From positions 29,005 to 93,004 of the forward strand of contig JAKBBA010000008.1 of the NCBI GenBank assembly GCA_021808665.1: a DNA stretch of 64,000 nt, given 5' to 3'. This DNA is from Actinomycetes bacterium. Its GTDB lineage: Bacteria > Actinomycetota > Acidimicrobiia > Acidimicrobiales > Palsa-688. Below are positions 1 through 12,037 of the stretch, piece after piece. Every line of letters starts with the position of its first letter. Position 1 is the first letter of the stretch. Made by a program: the position numbers and the translations under genes. The notes beneath the pieces are model-generated. The model was not told where the DNA came from and made no database searches. It saw only the letters and a list, made by a program, of their open reading frames with translations.

Positions 1-865
1 CGATAGCGACGCTCAGCCCGCTGTCTATGACATCCTTGATAAGCGTCACCAGCACATACTGCTGCTCGAGAATATCGAGCACGTTTCGGATGGTGCCCAC
101 CGCGTCGAAAGCCACGGCCAGATGCGACGCGCCTCCGACGAACACCTGGGGGGAGTGAGAACCGGTCTCCCCATCTCCGTACAAAGCTCGAAGTGAGGCT
201 TCCACGACCGTCGTGACCTCGTCGGTGTCGGACCCCCCAGGATGGCCGCCGTCAAGGCTTGGCCCGCCAACCGCTGGGATGTCCACACGGGTACCGAAAG
301 TAGACCCCACCATTAGCCCCGAGAGGCGGTCGGACACCGCAACAGCTACCCGCTCGTCGCAACCGTCGGGCAGCTCCACAGTTCGCTTTTCTACCGCCCC
401 ACTCGCCAGGACGACTACGAGCAGGGCTACGGTCGACGACAAACAAACGAGCTGCACTGACCGCACCCGGGCGGGATCCTCTGCGTCGCGGACCACGACA
501 GCTGCGTAGTCAGTGAGACCGGCGAGGAACTTGCTCGTATCGGCGAGCATTCTTTCCAGTTCGCCATGAGCCGAAGCGAAAAAGCTGCGGATCTGCTCTG
601 CGTGGGCTTCGTCGAGGTGAGCCGAAGGAGCGAGATGGTCGACGAAGAAGCGGTATCCCTTGTCGGTTGGCACCCGTCCGGCGCTGGTGTGAGGCTGGAC
701 GAGGTAGCCGTCGCGTTCCAAGGTGCCCATCTCGTTTCGAACCGTCGCTGCGGACACGCCCATGCCGTGGGCGCGTGTCACCGAAGCCGAGCCGACTGGC
801 TGGGCTGTCTGGATGTATTCCTCCACTACCGCCCGGAGGATCGCGGCCTTTCTTTCGTCCAACAC
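1..865 (-). CDS. hrcA: Heat-inducible transcription repressor HrcA (partial, C-terminus beyond window)
   Basis: HrcA represses dnaK and groE operons by binding CIRCE operators. The minus-strand frame is open from a GTG at 865 to the window edge and gives 288 codons of a family of about 340. The N-terminus begins MLDERKAAILRAVVEEYI. The winged-helix segment contains GVSAATVRNEMGTLERDGYL, followed by SAGRVPTDKGYRFFVD, both classic HrcA signatures. It lies 44 bp downstream of lepA on the same strand, the usual actinobacterial neighbourhood; dnaJ would be expected next, outside the window. I see no CIRCE element in the short gap before it. The GTG is preferred because the family starts almost exactly there. 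Confidence 0.93.
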   Translation of the reverse strand, partial: MLDERKAAILRAVVEEYIQTAQPVGSASVTRAHGMGVSAATVRNEMGTLERDGYLVQPHTSAGRVPTDKGYRFFVDHLAPSAHLDEAHAEQIRSFFASAHGELERMLADTSKFLAGLTDYAAVVVRDAEDPARVRSVQLVCLSSTVALLVVVLASGAVEKRTVELPDGCDERVAVAVSDRLSGLMVGSTFGTRVDIPAVGGPSLDGGHPGGSDTDEVTTVVEASLRALYGDGETGSHSPQVFVGGASHLAVAFDAVGTIRNVLDILEQQYVLVTLIKDVIDSGLSVAI

Positions 866-909
866 GTTGGCATCCAACGATATCGACTGGCGGCGCCAAT
901 CGGCGGCAC

Positions 910-2694
910 CTATTCCTCCAAGCGTAAGGCCTGGATGAACGCCTCTTGAGGAACTTCTACTCGGCCGATGTTCTTCATCCGCTTCTTACCTTCCTTCTGC
1001 TTTTCGAGCAGCTTGCGCTTACGGGTGATGTCACCCCCGTAGCACTTGGCGAGAACGTCCTTGCGCTTGGCCTTCACCGTCTCGCGGGCGATCACCCTGC
1101 CACCGATAGCGGCCTGGATCGGAACGTCGAACATTTGGCGTGGTATCAGCTCGCGCAGCCGCTCGGTCATCTTGCGGCCGTAGACCGTTGCTCCCGAACG
1201 GTGGACTATCGCCGAGAAGGCGTCGACCGGCAAGCCGTTAAGAAGAATATCTATCTTGACCAGGTCGGCTTGGTCGGTCCCGGACTGCTCGTAGTCGAGG
1301 CTCGCGTAGCCTTTCGTACGGCTCTTGAGCGCGTCGAAGAAGTCCATGACGACCTCGGCCAGGGGAATTCGGTATACCAGCTCGAGCCGCTCCGGCGAGA
1401 TGTACTCCATCCGGACCATCTCCCCCCGGCGGCTCTGGCAGAGGTCCATTAGCGTGCCGGTATAGTCGCTCGGGGTGAGGATCGTAGCTTGGAGGTACGG
1501 CTCCTCGATGGATTCGAGCTTCTGAGGTTCGGGCATCTCTGATGGACTATGCACGACGACGGTGGCGCCGTCGGTCAGATGAGCCAGGTACTCCACACTG
1601 GGCGCTGTCGCTATCAACGACAGGTTGAACTCCCGTTCGAGGCGTTCCCTGACGATCTCCATGTGAAGCAACCCGAGGAAGCCGCAGCGAAAGCCGAACC
1701 CGAGCGCCCCGGAGGTCTCCGGCTCGTAGGTGACCGATGCGTCATTGAGCCTGAGCTTCTCAAGCGCCTCACGCAGGTTGGAGAACTCGTCGCCGTCTAT
1801 AGGGTAGAGCCCGCAGAATACCATCGGCTTGGGATCCCGGTACCCCTCCAGAGCGGCTTTGGCCGGGGCGCCCGCAGACGTCACCGTCTCGCCGCTTCGG
1901 GCTTCCCCCACGTCTTTGATACCGGCGATCAGGTAGCCGACCTCCCCGGTTCCGAGCTCGCTGACCGGTTCGTTGGCGGGTGTGCGCACCCCGATCTCCT
2001 CCACGTCATGGACGCGGCCCGCTTGCATGAACCGAACTCGATCTCCGCTTCTCAGGGTCCCGTTCACGACTCGCACGGCGCTGACCACGCCGCGGTACTG
2101 GTCGTAGTAAGAGTCGAATATGAGCGCCTGGAGCGGCGCCAACGAGTCACCCGACGGGGGAGGGATCCGCTCGCAGATGGCATCTAGAAGCTCCGGCACC
2201 CCCGAACCTGTCTTCGCCGAGATCCGCAATATCTGCGACGCCGGGACGCCGAGAACCTTCTCTATCTCAGCCGCGTAACGGTCAGGATCCGCTGCGGGCA
2301 GGTCGATCTTGTTCAGCGCGGCGACGATCTCGAGGTCGTTCTCCAAGGCCTGGTAGGCGTTGGCCAGGGTCTGGGCTTCGATTCCCTGCGCTGCGTCGAC
2401 TAGCAGGACGACGCCCTCGCAGGCGGCGAGGCTCCGGCTCACCTCGTAGCCAAAGTCGACGTGCCCTGGGGTGTCGATCAGGTGAATAGTCTGACCCTTC
2501 CACGTGACGCGCACGTTCTGCGCCTTTATCGTGATGCCGCGCTCGCGCTCGATGTCCATCGAGTCGAGGTACTGCTCGCGCATGTCCCTGGCGTCTACAG
2601 CACCTGTCAGCTCAAGAATACGATCTGACAGCGTGGACTTTCCGTGGTCGACGTGCGCAACGACGCTCAAATTCCTGATATTTGCGAGGTTCAC
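910..2694 (-). CDS. lepA: Elongation factor 4 (LepA), ribosome back-translocating GTPase
   Basis: LepA is a translational GTPase that acts on stalled or mistranslocated ribosomes. The 594-residue product has the family's normal length. G1 (AHVDHGKST) is near residue 13, followed by the switch motif [10 protein letters not shown], the G3 DTPGHVDF and the G4 NKID. The LepA-specific C-terminal domain ends [15 protein letters not shown]. The start is a GTG at 2694 followed by [16 protein letters not shown], as in homologues. It precedes hrcA and is divergent from the cytidylate-kinase-like gene. Confidence 0.98.
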   Translation of the reverse strand: MNLANIRNLSVVAHVDHGKSTLSDRILELTGAVDARDMREQYLDSMDIERERGITIKAQNVRVTWKGQTIHLIDTPGHVDFGYEVSRSLAACEGVVLLVDAAQGIEAQTLANAYQALENDLEIVAALNKIDLPAADPDRYAAEIEKVLGVPASQILRISAKTGSGVPELLDAICERIPPPSGDSLAPLQALIFDSYYDQYRGVVSAVRVVNGTLRSGDRVRFMQAGRVHDVEEIGVRTPANEPVSELGTGEVGYLIAGIKDVGEARSGETVTSAGAPAKAALEGYRDPKPMVFCGLYPIDGDEFSNLREALEKLRLNDASVTYEPETSGALGFGFRCGFLGLLHMEIVRERLEREFNLSLIATAPSVEYLAHLTDGATVVVHSPSEMPEPQKLESIEEPYLQATILTPSDYTGTLMDLCQSRRGEMVRMEYISPERLELVYRIPLAEVVMDFFDALKSRTKGYASLDYEQSGTDQADLVKIDILLNGLPVDAFSAIVHRSGATVYGRKMTERLRELIPRQMFDVPIQAAIGGRVIARETVKAKRKDVLAKCYGGDITRKRKLLEKQKEGKKRMKNIGRVEVPQEAFIQALRLEE

Positions 2695-2752
2695 TGGTCG
2701 ACCATCTTCGGGGATTTAGGGGGTTTGAATAGAAAAAAGTAGGGGGAAGACT

Positions 2753-3469
2753 CTGCTGGCAGGCCTCTCGGCGACATATGGTTGGCACATCGAAAACGAC
2801 TACCAGCCCGTCATCACGATATCTGCTACCTACGGCGCCGCAGGAAGCGTCATCGCACCGACGCTCGCCGAGCGGCTCGGCCTGGCGTTCGTCGACCGGC
2901 TTCTAAGCATCGACGGCGTCTCGGACCCGTCCGGGGTAACACGCTCCCAGGAGGGCTTGGCAGGCGGCGAAGCCGAGGCAACCCCGGCGGGACGCTTCCT
3001 AAGCTACTTCGCCAGGGTAGCTACCGTGGGTACCGTCGTAGCCCCCGACCCTCTTGTCGACACCGACGATACGATCAAGGCCCGCTCGGAGTCCGCGCTC
3101 CACGACATAGCGAGAGGCGCAGGGGGCCTGGTGTTAGGGCGTGCCGGCGCGGTCGTGCTTGCGGGACGCCCTAAGGCTTTTCACGTTCGCCTCGACGGTC
3201 CCGTAGCCCGTAGGATCGAGCTGGCGTGCGAGATGGAGGGCCTTGACCAGGCCTCGGTCAGGCGCCACCAAGAGGAAGCGGACCGAGCGCGTACCTTGTT
3301 CGTCAAGCGCTTGTACCGGGTCGACCCGGCCAGCGCGGCGCTGTACCACATGGTCCTAGACAGCACCGCCCTCGGGGTCGACGCGTCCGTGGACGTGATC
3401 GCCGCAGCCGCCGGTGCTTTCTTCTCCAGGTTCCCGACCCCACCGGCCGGGTCGGACGCCCCAGGGTGA
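2753..3469 (+). CDS. Cytidylate-kinase-like AAA-family protein (start codon unresolved)
   Basis: The protein belongs to the cytidylate kinase-like nucleotide-binding family. The N-terminal beta-strand/P-loop region reads [13 protein letters not shown] followed by [15 protein letters not shown], and a later segment reads [14 protein letters not shown]. The start is a problem: the frame opens after a TGA at 2726 and has no ATG, GTG or TTG before the P-loop-like region. The first ordinary start, a TTG at 2957, would delete that region. A purine-rich AGGGGGAAG at 2741-2749 precedes tandem CTG codons at 2753 and 2756, so I use CTG provisionally. The alternative is an ATG at 2778 plus a one-base indel near 2805-2812. 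The gene overlaps the next one by GTGA. Confidence 0.7.
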   Translation: MLAGLSATYGWHIENDYQPVITISATYGAAGSVIAPTLAERLGLAFVDRLLSIDGVSDPSGVTRSQEGLAGGEAEATPAGRFLSYFARVATVGTVVAPDPLVDTDDTIKARSESALHDIARGAGGLVLGRAGAVVLAGRPKAFHVRLDGPVARRIELACEMEGLDQASVRRHQEEADRARTLFVKRLYRVDPASAALYHMVLDSTALGVDASVDVIAAAAGAFFSRFPTPPAGSDAPG

Positions 3470-4086
3470 TCGCCGACCGTCCGGCAGCGTGGGTCCTATC
3501 GCACCTGGACAACCTCAGGTCCCTTGCAGTCCTTCCCCTGTGCTGGGCTTACCGTCTAAGTGACCGGCGCGACGTCATCGACGCAGATACGCAGCGCTGG
3601 GCGGAGCTTCTGTGGGTGCCCGAGGACGACCGGGGTCGGATGCTCCCCCGGCTTTTGTTCGCGTTCCCCGAGTTCAGGTGCGTCTTCTACCACCGCCTAG
3701 CCTCGGGTAACGCTGCCGGAGCCCTCGCAGCTCGGTTGGCGAAGCACCTTTGGCGGGGCGTAGCAGGCATCGACTTGGGCAACACGCCGATAGGCCCGGG
3801 CCTGTTCATCTCCCACGGCCAGTCCACGATCCTCTCAGCCGAGTCGATAGGCGCGAACTTGCAGGTCCACCAGGGGGTCACCGTGGGGTGGGACTACCGG
3901 TCCCCGGGGCGGCCAGTGATCGGCGACGACGTGTTCATAGGAGCCGGAGCGAAGATCCTGGGAGCCGTCAAGGTCGGTGACGGCGCACGGATTGGAGCTA
4001 ACGCCGTGGTATTGCAAGATGTCCCTCCAGGCGCGACAGCTGTCGGGGTGCCTGCTGCGCTTCGATCCCGGGCACCTAGCCGGTGA
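3466..4086 (+). CDS. Serine O-acetyltransferase-like hexapeptide-repeat protein
   Basis: This 206-residue protein carries left-handed beta-helix hexapeptide repeats in its C-terminal half, including [44 protein letters not shown] and ARIGANAVV. Those motifs are those of CysE-type acetyltransferases, which make O-acetylserine from serine and acetyl-CoA. The N-terminal helical part is divergent and shorter than in E. coli CysE, so the true acceptor is uncertain. The GTG start overlaps the stop of the upstream kinase-like gene (GTGA), suggesting translational coupling. Confidence 0.8.
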   Translation: MIADRPAAWVLSHLDNLRSLAVLPLCWAYRLSDRRDVIDADTQRWAELLWVPEDDRGRMLPRLLFAFPEFRCVFYHRLASGNAAGALAARLAKHLWRGVAGIDLGNTPIGPGLFISHGQSTILSAESIGANLQVHQGVTVGWDYRSPGRPVIGDDVFIGAGAKILGAVKVGDGARIGANAVVLQDVPPGATAVGVPAALRSRAPSR

Positions 4087-4089
4087 TGC

Positions 4090-4095
4090 TAGAAT
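4090..4095 (+). promoter_or_regulatory. Possible -10 element for rpsT
   Basis: TAGAAT lies 60 bp upstream of the rpsT start and matches the actinobacterial -10 consensus TAnnnT. I do not see a convincing -35 at the matching distance, so this is a weak call. Confidence 0.3.
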
Positions 4096-4154
4096 GTCGC
4101 TTCCGCCGGCATGGCTGGTTTGCCGGGCTTTCTTACGAGGTGAACTGAACCCAA

Positions 4155-4430
4155 GTGGCCAACATCAAAAGCCAGATCAAGCGCAACCGAACCAATGAAG
4201 CCGCGCGCTTGCGTAACAAGGCAGCCCGATCCGAGGTCAAGACCCGTATCAAGACGGCCGTCGCGTCGGCCGCGGCGGGATCGGAGAGCACCGTAGAAGA
4301 TCTCCGTCTGGCCGTGAAGCGTCTGGACAAGGCGGCAGCTAGGGGGATCATCCACAAGAACCAGGCTTCTAACCGCAAGTCCCGTCTCGTCAAGAGGATC
4401 AACGCTCTCAGCACCCCGCCGGCGGCGTAA
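4155..4430 (+). CDS. rpsT: 30S ribosomal protein S20
   Basis: S20 binds 16S rRNA early in small-subunit assembly. The 91-residue, Lys/Arg/Ala-rich product begins MANIKSQIKRNRTNEAAR and contains GIIHKNQASNRKSRL, the diagnostic C-terminal S20 segment. The start is a GTG preceded by AGGTGA about ten bases upstream. It is convergent with holA, a common actinobacterial pairing. Confidence 0.97.
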   Translation: MANIKSQIKRNRTNEAARLRNKAARSEVKTRIKTAVASAAAGSESTVEDLRLAVKRLDKAAARGIIHKNQASNRKSRLVKRINALSTPPAA

Positions 4431-4438
4431 CCTCCGCG

Positions 4439-4455
4439 CCGGCCTCTCAGGCCGG
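4439..4455. terminator. Hairpin between convergent rpsT and holA
   Basis: CCGGCCT-CTC-AGGCCGG forms a perfect 7-bp GC stem with a 3-nt loop, starting nine bases after the rpsT stop and containing the holA stop at 4447. There is no T-tract on either side, so its terminator role is inferred from position alone. Confidence 0.4.
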
Positions 4456-5478
4456 GCTTCCGGCATCACGACCCGCTATCGCACCCCTGTGGCCGCCCCT
4501 CGGCGCGGACGTCGCCCTTGCCAGGCGGCACAGGCGGGCTACCAGCACCTCCAGCACGGCCTCGCCTGGCCAGGAACTGGCGCCTTTAAGGTCGGCGTCG
4601 GCGTCGGCTACCAGCCCGATCGCCTCGGCTATGTTCGCCGAGCCCCACTGGCGCGCGGCTCGCAGCGCCTTTTTCGCGGGGAAGGTGCTGCGCCCGGGTG
4701 CTATGCCCATCGCGGCAGCCGCTTCGGCCTCGGTGGATATAGCCGGGCTGTCCACCCGCATGAGCCCTCCGATGTGGCGAGCCAGGATGGACACGACCAC
4801 CAGGGGATGTCTCCCGCCCGCCCCCAGCAGCCGGTGCAGTACACCCAGAGCCGACGCGGCGTCACCGACGTCGATGGCGTCGGTAAACGCCCACGGGGTA
4901 ACTGACCCCGCCTCGCCCAGGTACACCTCAACCTCGCCGGGACCGAGTTTCGCTCCCGGCCCGTAGGCGGCCTCGAGGAGCTCCAACAGCGGCACGACGC
5001 CGCTCACATCCTCCCCCAGGTGGCTTCCAACAAGATTTTGGGCGTCCCTGTCCAAGCGGACGCTGGCATGTCCAAGCCGGTCCGCAAGCCAGTCCCCCGC
5101 CCGGCGGGCATCGACGGCGGTCGACACAACGATCCCCTTGGCTTTCGCCACCGCTACGAGCTTCGGGGCCATCTGGCCGCCACCGCCGGCTAGAACCAGC
5201 GAAGTCGTCGGCAAGGGATCCTCCAAGTATCTGAGCAGCGGGTCGACGTCTTCGGTGTTGTAACGGCCTGCTGAGCGGACGACTATCACCCGCCTGGATA
5301 CGAGCAGCGGCGGTGTCAGGCACGAGTCAGCTACCGCAGCGAGGTCGACTTCGTCGCCCTCGTAGTCTTCGAGGGCCAGCGAGCGGTCCTCCCCGCCCAG
5401 CAGCTCCCCGATCGCCTTGTCTACGGCCTCGCCGACGAGGGTCGGGTCGTTACCCTCGACCAGCACGACCGGTGTCAA
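4447..5478 (-). CDS. holA: DNA polymerase III delta subunit (clamp-loader wrench)
   Basis: HolA opens the beta clamp within the clamp-loader complex. The 343-residue product starts MTPVVLVEGNDPTLVGEAV and has the typical region PLLVSRRVIVVRSAGRYN near residue 60, followed by SLVLAGGGG and the C-terminal helical collar with SILARHIGGLMR near residue 235. It starts with TTG at 5478. Length and order fit actinobacterial HolA. Its 3' end meets rpsT in convergent orientation. Confidence 0.9.
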   Translation of the reverse strand: MTPVVLVEGNDPTLVGEAVDKAIGELLGGEDRSLALEDYEGDEVDLAAVADSCLTPPLLVSRRVIVVRSAGRYNTEDVDPLLRYLEDPLPTTSLVLAGGGGQMAPKLVAVAKAKGIVVSTAVDARRAGDWLADRLGHASVRLDRDAQNLVGSHLGEDVSGVVPLLELLEAAYGPGAKLGPGEVEVYLGEAGSVTPWAFTDAIDVGDAASALGVLHRLLGAGGRHPLVVVSILARHIGGLMRVDSPAISTEAEAAAAMGIAPGRSTFPAKKALRAARQWGSANIAEAIGLVADADADLKGASSWPGEAVLEVLVARLCRLARATSAPRGGHRGAIAGRDAGSPA

Positions 5479-5506
5479 AGTTTCCTAGCCTTAGTCACTG
5501 CCGGTC

Positions 5507-6337
5507 TCATCGGGCTTCGAGGATCGCCTCGACGCTGTCCGCGACTCGTCTCGCTGAGCGCACGTCGTGCACCCTTAGGATCCGGCATCCCAGGCTCACC
5601 CCTACTGCATGCGCAGCGATCGTAGCTTCGAGGCGTTCGGCGACTTCGAGGCCGAAACGCACGCCGAGGAAAGTCTTGTTCGACGCGGACAAAAGCAACG
5701 GCCATCCAAGGCCGGCGAGGCGGTCCGAGGCGCGCAGCAGCTCCGCCGACTGGGAGGCCGTCTTGCCTAGGTCGAGGCCGGCGTCCAAGACGATCCGGGT
5801 GTCGTCGATACCGGCTTCGCGGGCTAGTCGAGCCCGACTCACCAAGAAGTCGGCGACCTCGCCGACAAGATCCGCGTAGACGGGGTCGGGGTCGGGGATG
5901 CGAGGGCCGAGGCGTATGTGGGTGGCCACGACGGTCGCTCCTGCTGCCGCGGCCTCGGCGAGGTAAGCGGGGTCGGCGAAGCCGCTGATGTCGTTGCCGA
6001 CGACCGCCCCGACCCGGTACGCCTCTCGGGCGACCGCCGCCCGCCACGTGTCGACTGACAAAGCGACGTCGAAGCGGCGTCGCAAGGCTTCGATCGCGGG
6101 GACCACCCGGTCCATCTCCTCGGCTTCGCCCACCTCCGGCCCCGGCCCTGCCTTCACGCCGCCGACGTCGAGGAGGTCGGCGCCTTCAGCGACGTGCTTG
6201 TCGGCCAGAGCGAAGAAGTCGTCCATCTGCCAGTAGCGGCCGCGGTCGTAGAAGGAGTCCGGCGTCCTGTTCAAGATGCCCATCACCAGCGCGCGGCTGG
6301 TCAGGTCGAAGCTCTTGGCGCCGAGGTGCAAGATCAT
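5507..6337 (-). CDS. folP2: Dihydropteroate synthase paralogue, FolP2 type
   Basis: The fold is that of DHPS: MGILNRTPDSFYDRGRY near residue 19, SVDTWRAAVAREA, NDISGF, and the C-terminal segment GCRILRVHDV. The DHPS loop that is normally D-[IV]-GG-E/Q-S-[TS]-RPG reads DVGGVKAGPG here, the signature of the FolP2 branch of M. tuberculosis. Mycobacterial FolP2 lacks measurable DHPS activity, so folate synthesis should not be assumed. I chose ATG at 6337 over TTG at 6358 because the shorter product begins MILHLGAKSFDL as a normal first beta-strand. It lies 28 bp before holA. Confidence 0.85.
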   Translation of the reverse strand: MILHLGAKSFDLTSRALVMGILNRTPDSFYDRGRYWQMDDFFALADKHVAEGADLLDVGGVKAGPGPEVGEAEEMDRVVPAIEALRRRFDVALSVDTWRAAVAREAYRVGAVVGNDISGFADPAYLAEAAAAGATVVATHIRLGPRIPDPDPVYADLVGEVADFLVSRARLAREAGIDDTRIVLDAGLDLGKTASQSAELLRASDRLAGLGWPLLLSASNKTFLGVRFGLEVAERLEATIAAHAVGVSLGCRILRVHDVRSARRVADSVEAILEAR

Positions 6338-6419
6338 CGCGTGCGACCCTACACGCAAGCTGAGACCATCCGGGCGGTCCAGGCGGATTGTGGACTAGGC
6401 AGTCAGACCAGCCCGGCAG

Positions 6420-7154
6420 TTAGAACAGCCTTGCGGTGAGGGCCTTGCGGTAGGTGGCCGTGCGAGGATCTTCCGGTCCGAGGATCTCCAGCAGGTCGAT
6501 GAACTCCTGCCTGGCTGCTTCGTCGCCTCGAACCTTTTCGAGTAGCGCGTCGAGGCGAGCTTCGACGCCCTCGCCGGAGGTCGATTGCGCTTCGTCGGCT
6601 TCACCCCCCAGGCGTGCCTCTGCTGCGATCCGCCTGGATTCGGGGGACTCCGGCAGCTTGGCGAGGAGGCGTAACGCCTCGTCGCGGCGCGAGCTGTCAC
6701 CCCGGTCAGTGGCGAGGATTGCTGCGAGGCCGAGCAGGGCCTTCTCGTTGGCCGGCTCCAGATCCAAGGCGCTACGCAGCGACGCCTCGTCGCCTCGTTC
6801 GATCAGCAGCTCCACCTCGCTCGGGGCCCGGCTCAGGCCGGCCACCCAGGACCTGACGGCCGGTTCTGGCAGGGCGCCTACGAAACTGTCGAGCACCTTT
6901 CGGTCCTTGATGGCGTACACGGCGGGGATCGACTGCACCTGGAATGTCGCCGCTGCACGCGGGTTGGCGTCGACGTCTATCTTGACTAGCTCGACGCCGT
7001 CGGCCTCTCCGACTACCTTCTCCAAGATGGGGCCCAGAACCCGGCACGGTCCGCACCACGAAGCCCAAAGGTCTACGACTACCGTGACGCCCGTCGAGCG
7101 GGCGAGGACGTCAGCTTCGAATGTGGCGTCGGTTACGTCGGTGACTGTTGCCAT
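6420..7154 (-). CDS. Thioredoxin-TPR protein (CnoX/YbbN-like)
   Basis: The N-terminal thioredoxin domain (about residues 1-107) has the redox motif WASWCGPCR near residue 32 and the cis-proline segment VQSIPAVYAI. Residues 110-244 are a helical, TPR-like tail (IERGDEASLRSALDLEPANE and following), the architecture of CnoX/YbbN holdase-redoxins that protect and transfer unfolded proteins. Unlike E. coli YbbN, which has SXXC, it keeps both cysteines and could be redox-active. AGGGAG precedes the ATG by five bases. Confidence 0.9.
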   Translation of the reverse strand: MATVTDVTDATFEADVLARSTGVTVVVDLWASWCGPCRVLGPILEKVVGEADGVELVKIDVDANPRAAATFQVQSIPAVYAIKDRKVLDSFVGALPEPAVRSWVAGLSRAPSEVELLIERGDEASLRSALDLEPANEKALLGLAAILATDRGDSSRRDEALRLLAKLPESPESRRIAAEARLGGEADEAQSTSGEGVEARLDALLEKVRGDEAARQEFIDLLEILGPEDPRTATYRKALTARLF

Positions 7155-7217
7155 TTCGCTCCCTACCGGCCGCCAGCAGGCGGCACTTTAGATCCGATCA
7201 GTTCCAGTACCCCGTGA

Positions 7218-7229
7218 CCGTCCGGACGG
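7218..7229. promoter_or_regulatory. 12-bp perfect palindrome in divergent promoter region
   Basis: CCGTCCGGACGG is a perfect palindrome between the divergent thioredoxin gene (start 7154) and phosphotransferase gene (start 7281). Its position suits an operator. No regulator is encoded next to it. Confidence 0.35.
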
Positions 7230-7280
7230 ATGGAGGTCCGGGTATGCACAGATTGGGATTTTCGCAATAGCTTTGGGGAC

Positions 7281-8345
7281 ATGAACTCCGCTCAGAGTAC
7301 CGAAATGCCGAGGGGAATCGACGCCGAGCGGGTCAACGCATGGTTCGCGGGCAGCGTCCCCGCGGCCCTGCCGCCCCTCTCGTACTCTTTGGTGGCCGGG
7401 GGACGCTCGAACCTGACCTATGTCGCTACCGACAGCCGAGGCGAAAGGTTCGTGCTTCGCCGCCCGCCGACCGGCCACCTGCTTCCCAAAGCGCACGACA
7501 TGCACAGGGAGCACCGGATCATCTCGGCTCTGGGCCCGGCCGGGATTCCGGTCCCCCCCGCCTTAGGGCTGTGCGAAGACCCCGAGGTGACCGGCGCGCC
7601 TTTCTACGTCATGGGTTTCGTGGACGGGGTGATCGCCCGCAACGAGGACGACGTGGCGGCCCTCTTGGACCAAGACGCCCGGGAGAAGGTCAGCTTCGCC
7701 CTGATAGACACGCTCGCTGACATTCACATGGTCGACCCAGACGCCGTCGGGCTGGGTGAACTGGGGCGTAAGGATGGCTACATCGCACGCCAGCTGAGCC
7801 GCTGGTATTCGAACTACAAGGCTGCGAACGACGGCCGTGGGGGCACGCCGCTGGCGTCGATGGACTCCCTGCACAGCCGGCTGGCGGCTTCCATACCCGA
7901 CCAGGCCCGCTCTGGGATCGTCCACGGCGACTACCGCCTCGACAACTGTGTGGTCTCCCCCGACGGGCAGCGAGTGCGGGCGGTTCTCGACTGGGAGCTG
8001 TGCACCCTTGGGGATCCGCTCGCGGATCTAGGCCAACTCTTGTCGTACTGGCCCGAACCTGGCGAGCGCTCCGCCCTCGGTCACGCTGCGACGGCCATGC
8101 CGGGATTCGCCAGCCGGGACCAGCTCGTTCGCCGCTACGGCGAACGCACCGGCGTCGACCTGAGCGCGCTCGGCTTCTACGTGGCCTTCGCCTACTGGAA
8201 GTTGGCTTGCATCCTCGAAGGCGTCTACGCCCGCTACCTCGGCGGGGCGATGGGCGACGACGGTTTCGACTTCAGCTCCTACCCTGATTCGATCGCCTGG
8301 CTCGCTCAGCGCTCGGAGCAGGCCGCCGACGAAGTGGGCATCTGA
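7281..8345 (+). CDS. APH-family phosphotransferase, ACAD10/11 kinase-like
   Basis: The protein is a small-molecule kinase of the aminoglycoside/choline phosphotransferase fold. It shows a glycine-rich ATP loop (VAGGRSNLTYVAT), FVLRRPPTGHLLP, the catalytic loop GIVHGDYRLDNCVV and the metal-binding segment AVLDWELCTLGDPLADLG. These motifs match the kinase domain seen beside acyl-CoA dehydrogenases, which phosphorylates hydroxyacyl-CoAs. ATG at 7281, preceded by TTTGGGGAC, is favoured over an upstream start at 7230. Substrate is inferred from family only. Confidence 0.85.
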   Translation: MNSAQSTEMPRGIDAERVNAWFAGSVPAALPPLSYSLVAGGRSNLTYVATDSRGERFVLRRPPTGHLLPKAHDMHREHRIISALGPAGIPVPPALGLCEDPEVTGAPFYVMGFVDGVIARNEDDVAALLDQDAREKVSFALIDTLADIHMVDPDAVGLGELGRKDGYIARQLSRWYSNYKAANDGRGGTPLASMDSLHSRLAASIPDQARSGIVHGDYRLDNCVVSPDGQRVRAVLDWELCTLGDPLADLGQLLSYWPEPGERSALGHAATAMPGFASRDQLVRRYGERTGVDLSALGFYVAFAYWKLACILEGVYARYLGGAMGDDGFDFSSYPDSIAWLAQRSEQAADEVGI

Positions 8346-8450
8346 GGCCCCCAGGGTCGCACCCCGGCATCGGCGGGAGAGTCCCCTAAGGCTCGACGGG
8401 CGGATCGTGGAGGAGCCCGTGGCCGCGCGACAGGCTCCGCGTGCACCAAA

Positions 8451-9338
8451 ATGGATGATATGAGCGAGACCCGACCTCCCCTGGCCACGATAAGCGCATG
8501 GCCCTCGGTCGAGCGCCCGATCATGGTGATGTGCTTGGACGGGTGGATCGACGCTGGCGCGGCGGCGGCCGGCGCTCTCGGCGCCCTCACGGCTTCGACG
8601 CAGAGCACTCTGGTGGCGACGTTCGACTCCGACGAGTTGATCGACTTTCGCGCCCGCCGCCCGACGCTACGGATCGTGAACGGGGTCGACGAGCAGCTGC
8701 GCTGGCCTGAGATCACCGTCCACTCCTCGGTTAACAGGACCGGACGTACCGTGCTCACGCTGTCAGGCCCCGAGCCGGATATGCAGTGGCGTCGCTTCAC
8801 TACTGAGGTCGTTGCCCTGGCAAGCCGCTTGGAGGTGGAGCTCGTCGTCGGCTTGGGCGCCTTCCCAGCCCCGGTCCCCCACACCCGGCCTGTACGTCTC
8901 GTGGGCACGTCGCCGAACCCGGAGCTTGCGGCGCGAGTCGGCGTCCTGCCGGCCAGCATCGAGGTGCCCTCGGGCGTTCAAGGAGCCCTCGAAGTGGCCT
9001 TCGGAGAGGCTTCGATCCCCGCCGTCGGCCTGTGGGCACGAGTTCCCCACTACGTCGCCGCCATGCCCTACCCGGCCGCTTCCGCAGCATTGCTGGAAGG
9101 CCTGGGGCGTATAGCCGAGATCGAAGTGGACTCCAAGGCCCTTCACGCTTCGGCGAGCGTCACCAACCAGCAGATAGGCCAGCTTCTCGCAGGCAGCGAC
9201 GAGCACACCGCCCTCGTACGCCAGCTCGAAGAGCAAGCCGACCAGGAGCTGATGAGCGGCGCTGCCGACTTCGGGGACCTCCCCTCCGGCGACGAGCTTG
9301 CCGCCGAGTTGGAGCGTTTCCTACGCGGCGAAACGTGA
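8451..9338 (+). CDS. PAC2-family protein
   Basis: The 295-residue protein matches the PAC2 (proteasome assembly chaperone 2-like) family common in proteasome-bearing actinobacteria. Visible family segments are MVMCLDGWIDAGAAAAGALG near the N-terminus, LVATFDSDELIDFRARRP, LVVGLGAFPAPVPHTRPV and a C-terminal coiled segment LVRQLEEQADQEL. Function in bacteria is not established. A second ATG at 8460 is an alternative start. Confidence 0.88.
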   Translation: MDDMSETRPPLATISAWPSVERPIMVMCLDGWIDAGAAAAGALGALTASTQSTLVATFDSDELIDFRARRPTLRIVNGVDEQLRWPEITVHSSVNRTGRTVLTLSGPEPDMQWRRFTTEVVALASRLEVELVVGLGAFPAPVPHTRPVRLVGTSPNPELAARVGVLPASIEVPSGVQGALEVAFGEASIPAVGLWARVPHYVAAMPYPAASAALLEGLGRIAEIEVDSKALHASASVTNQQIGQLLAGSDEHTALVRQLEEQADQELMSGAADFGDLPSGDELAAELERFLRGET

Positions 9339-9400
9339 ACCGACCCCCTCGCATAGCCCGGCCCGCTCGCATGGCAGGTCCGGCCCTGCCACGGCGCGGG

Positions 9401-11890
<2,490 letters not shown>

Positions 11891-11960
11891 GCCACCAGGG
11901 TAGTTACCCTCGACGTGCCCCACCGCCACGGCAGGGCTGCTAGAGTCTCATCTGCCTTCT

Positions 11961-12037
<77 letters not shown>

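Noticed and set aside
510..949. Open frames on both strands over hrcA
   Set aside because: The HrcA frame (GTG 865, running off the window) has clear family motifs; the alternatives are Arg/Pro-rich shadow translations.
2782..3174. 130-codon plus-strand frame over the kinase-like gene
   Set aside because: It is Arg-rich shadow sequence; the P-loop-like protein is in another frame.
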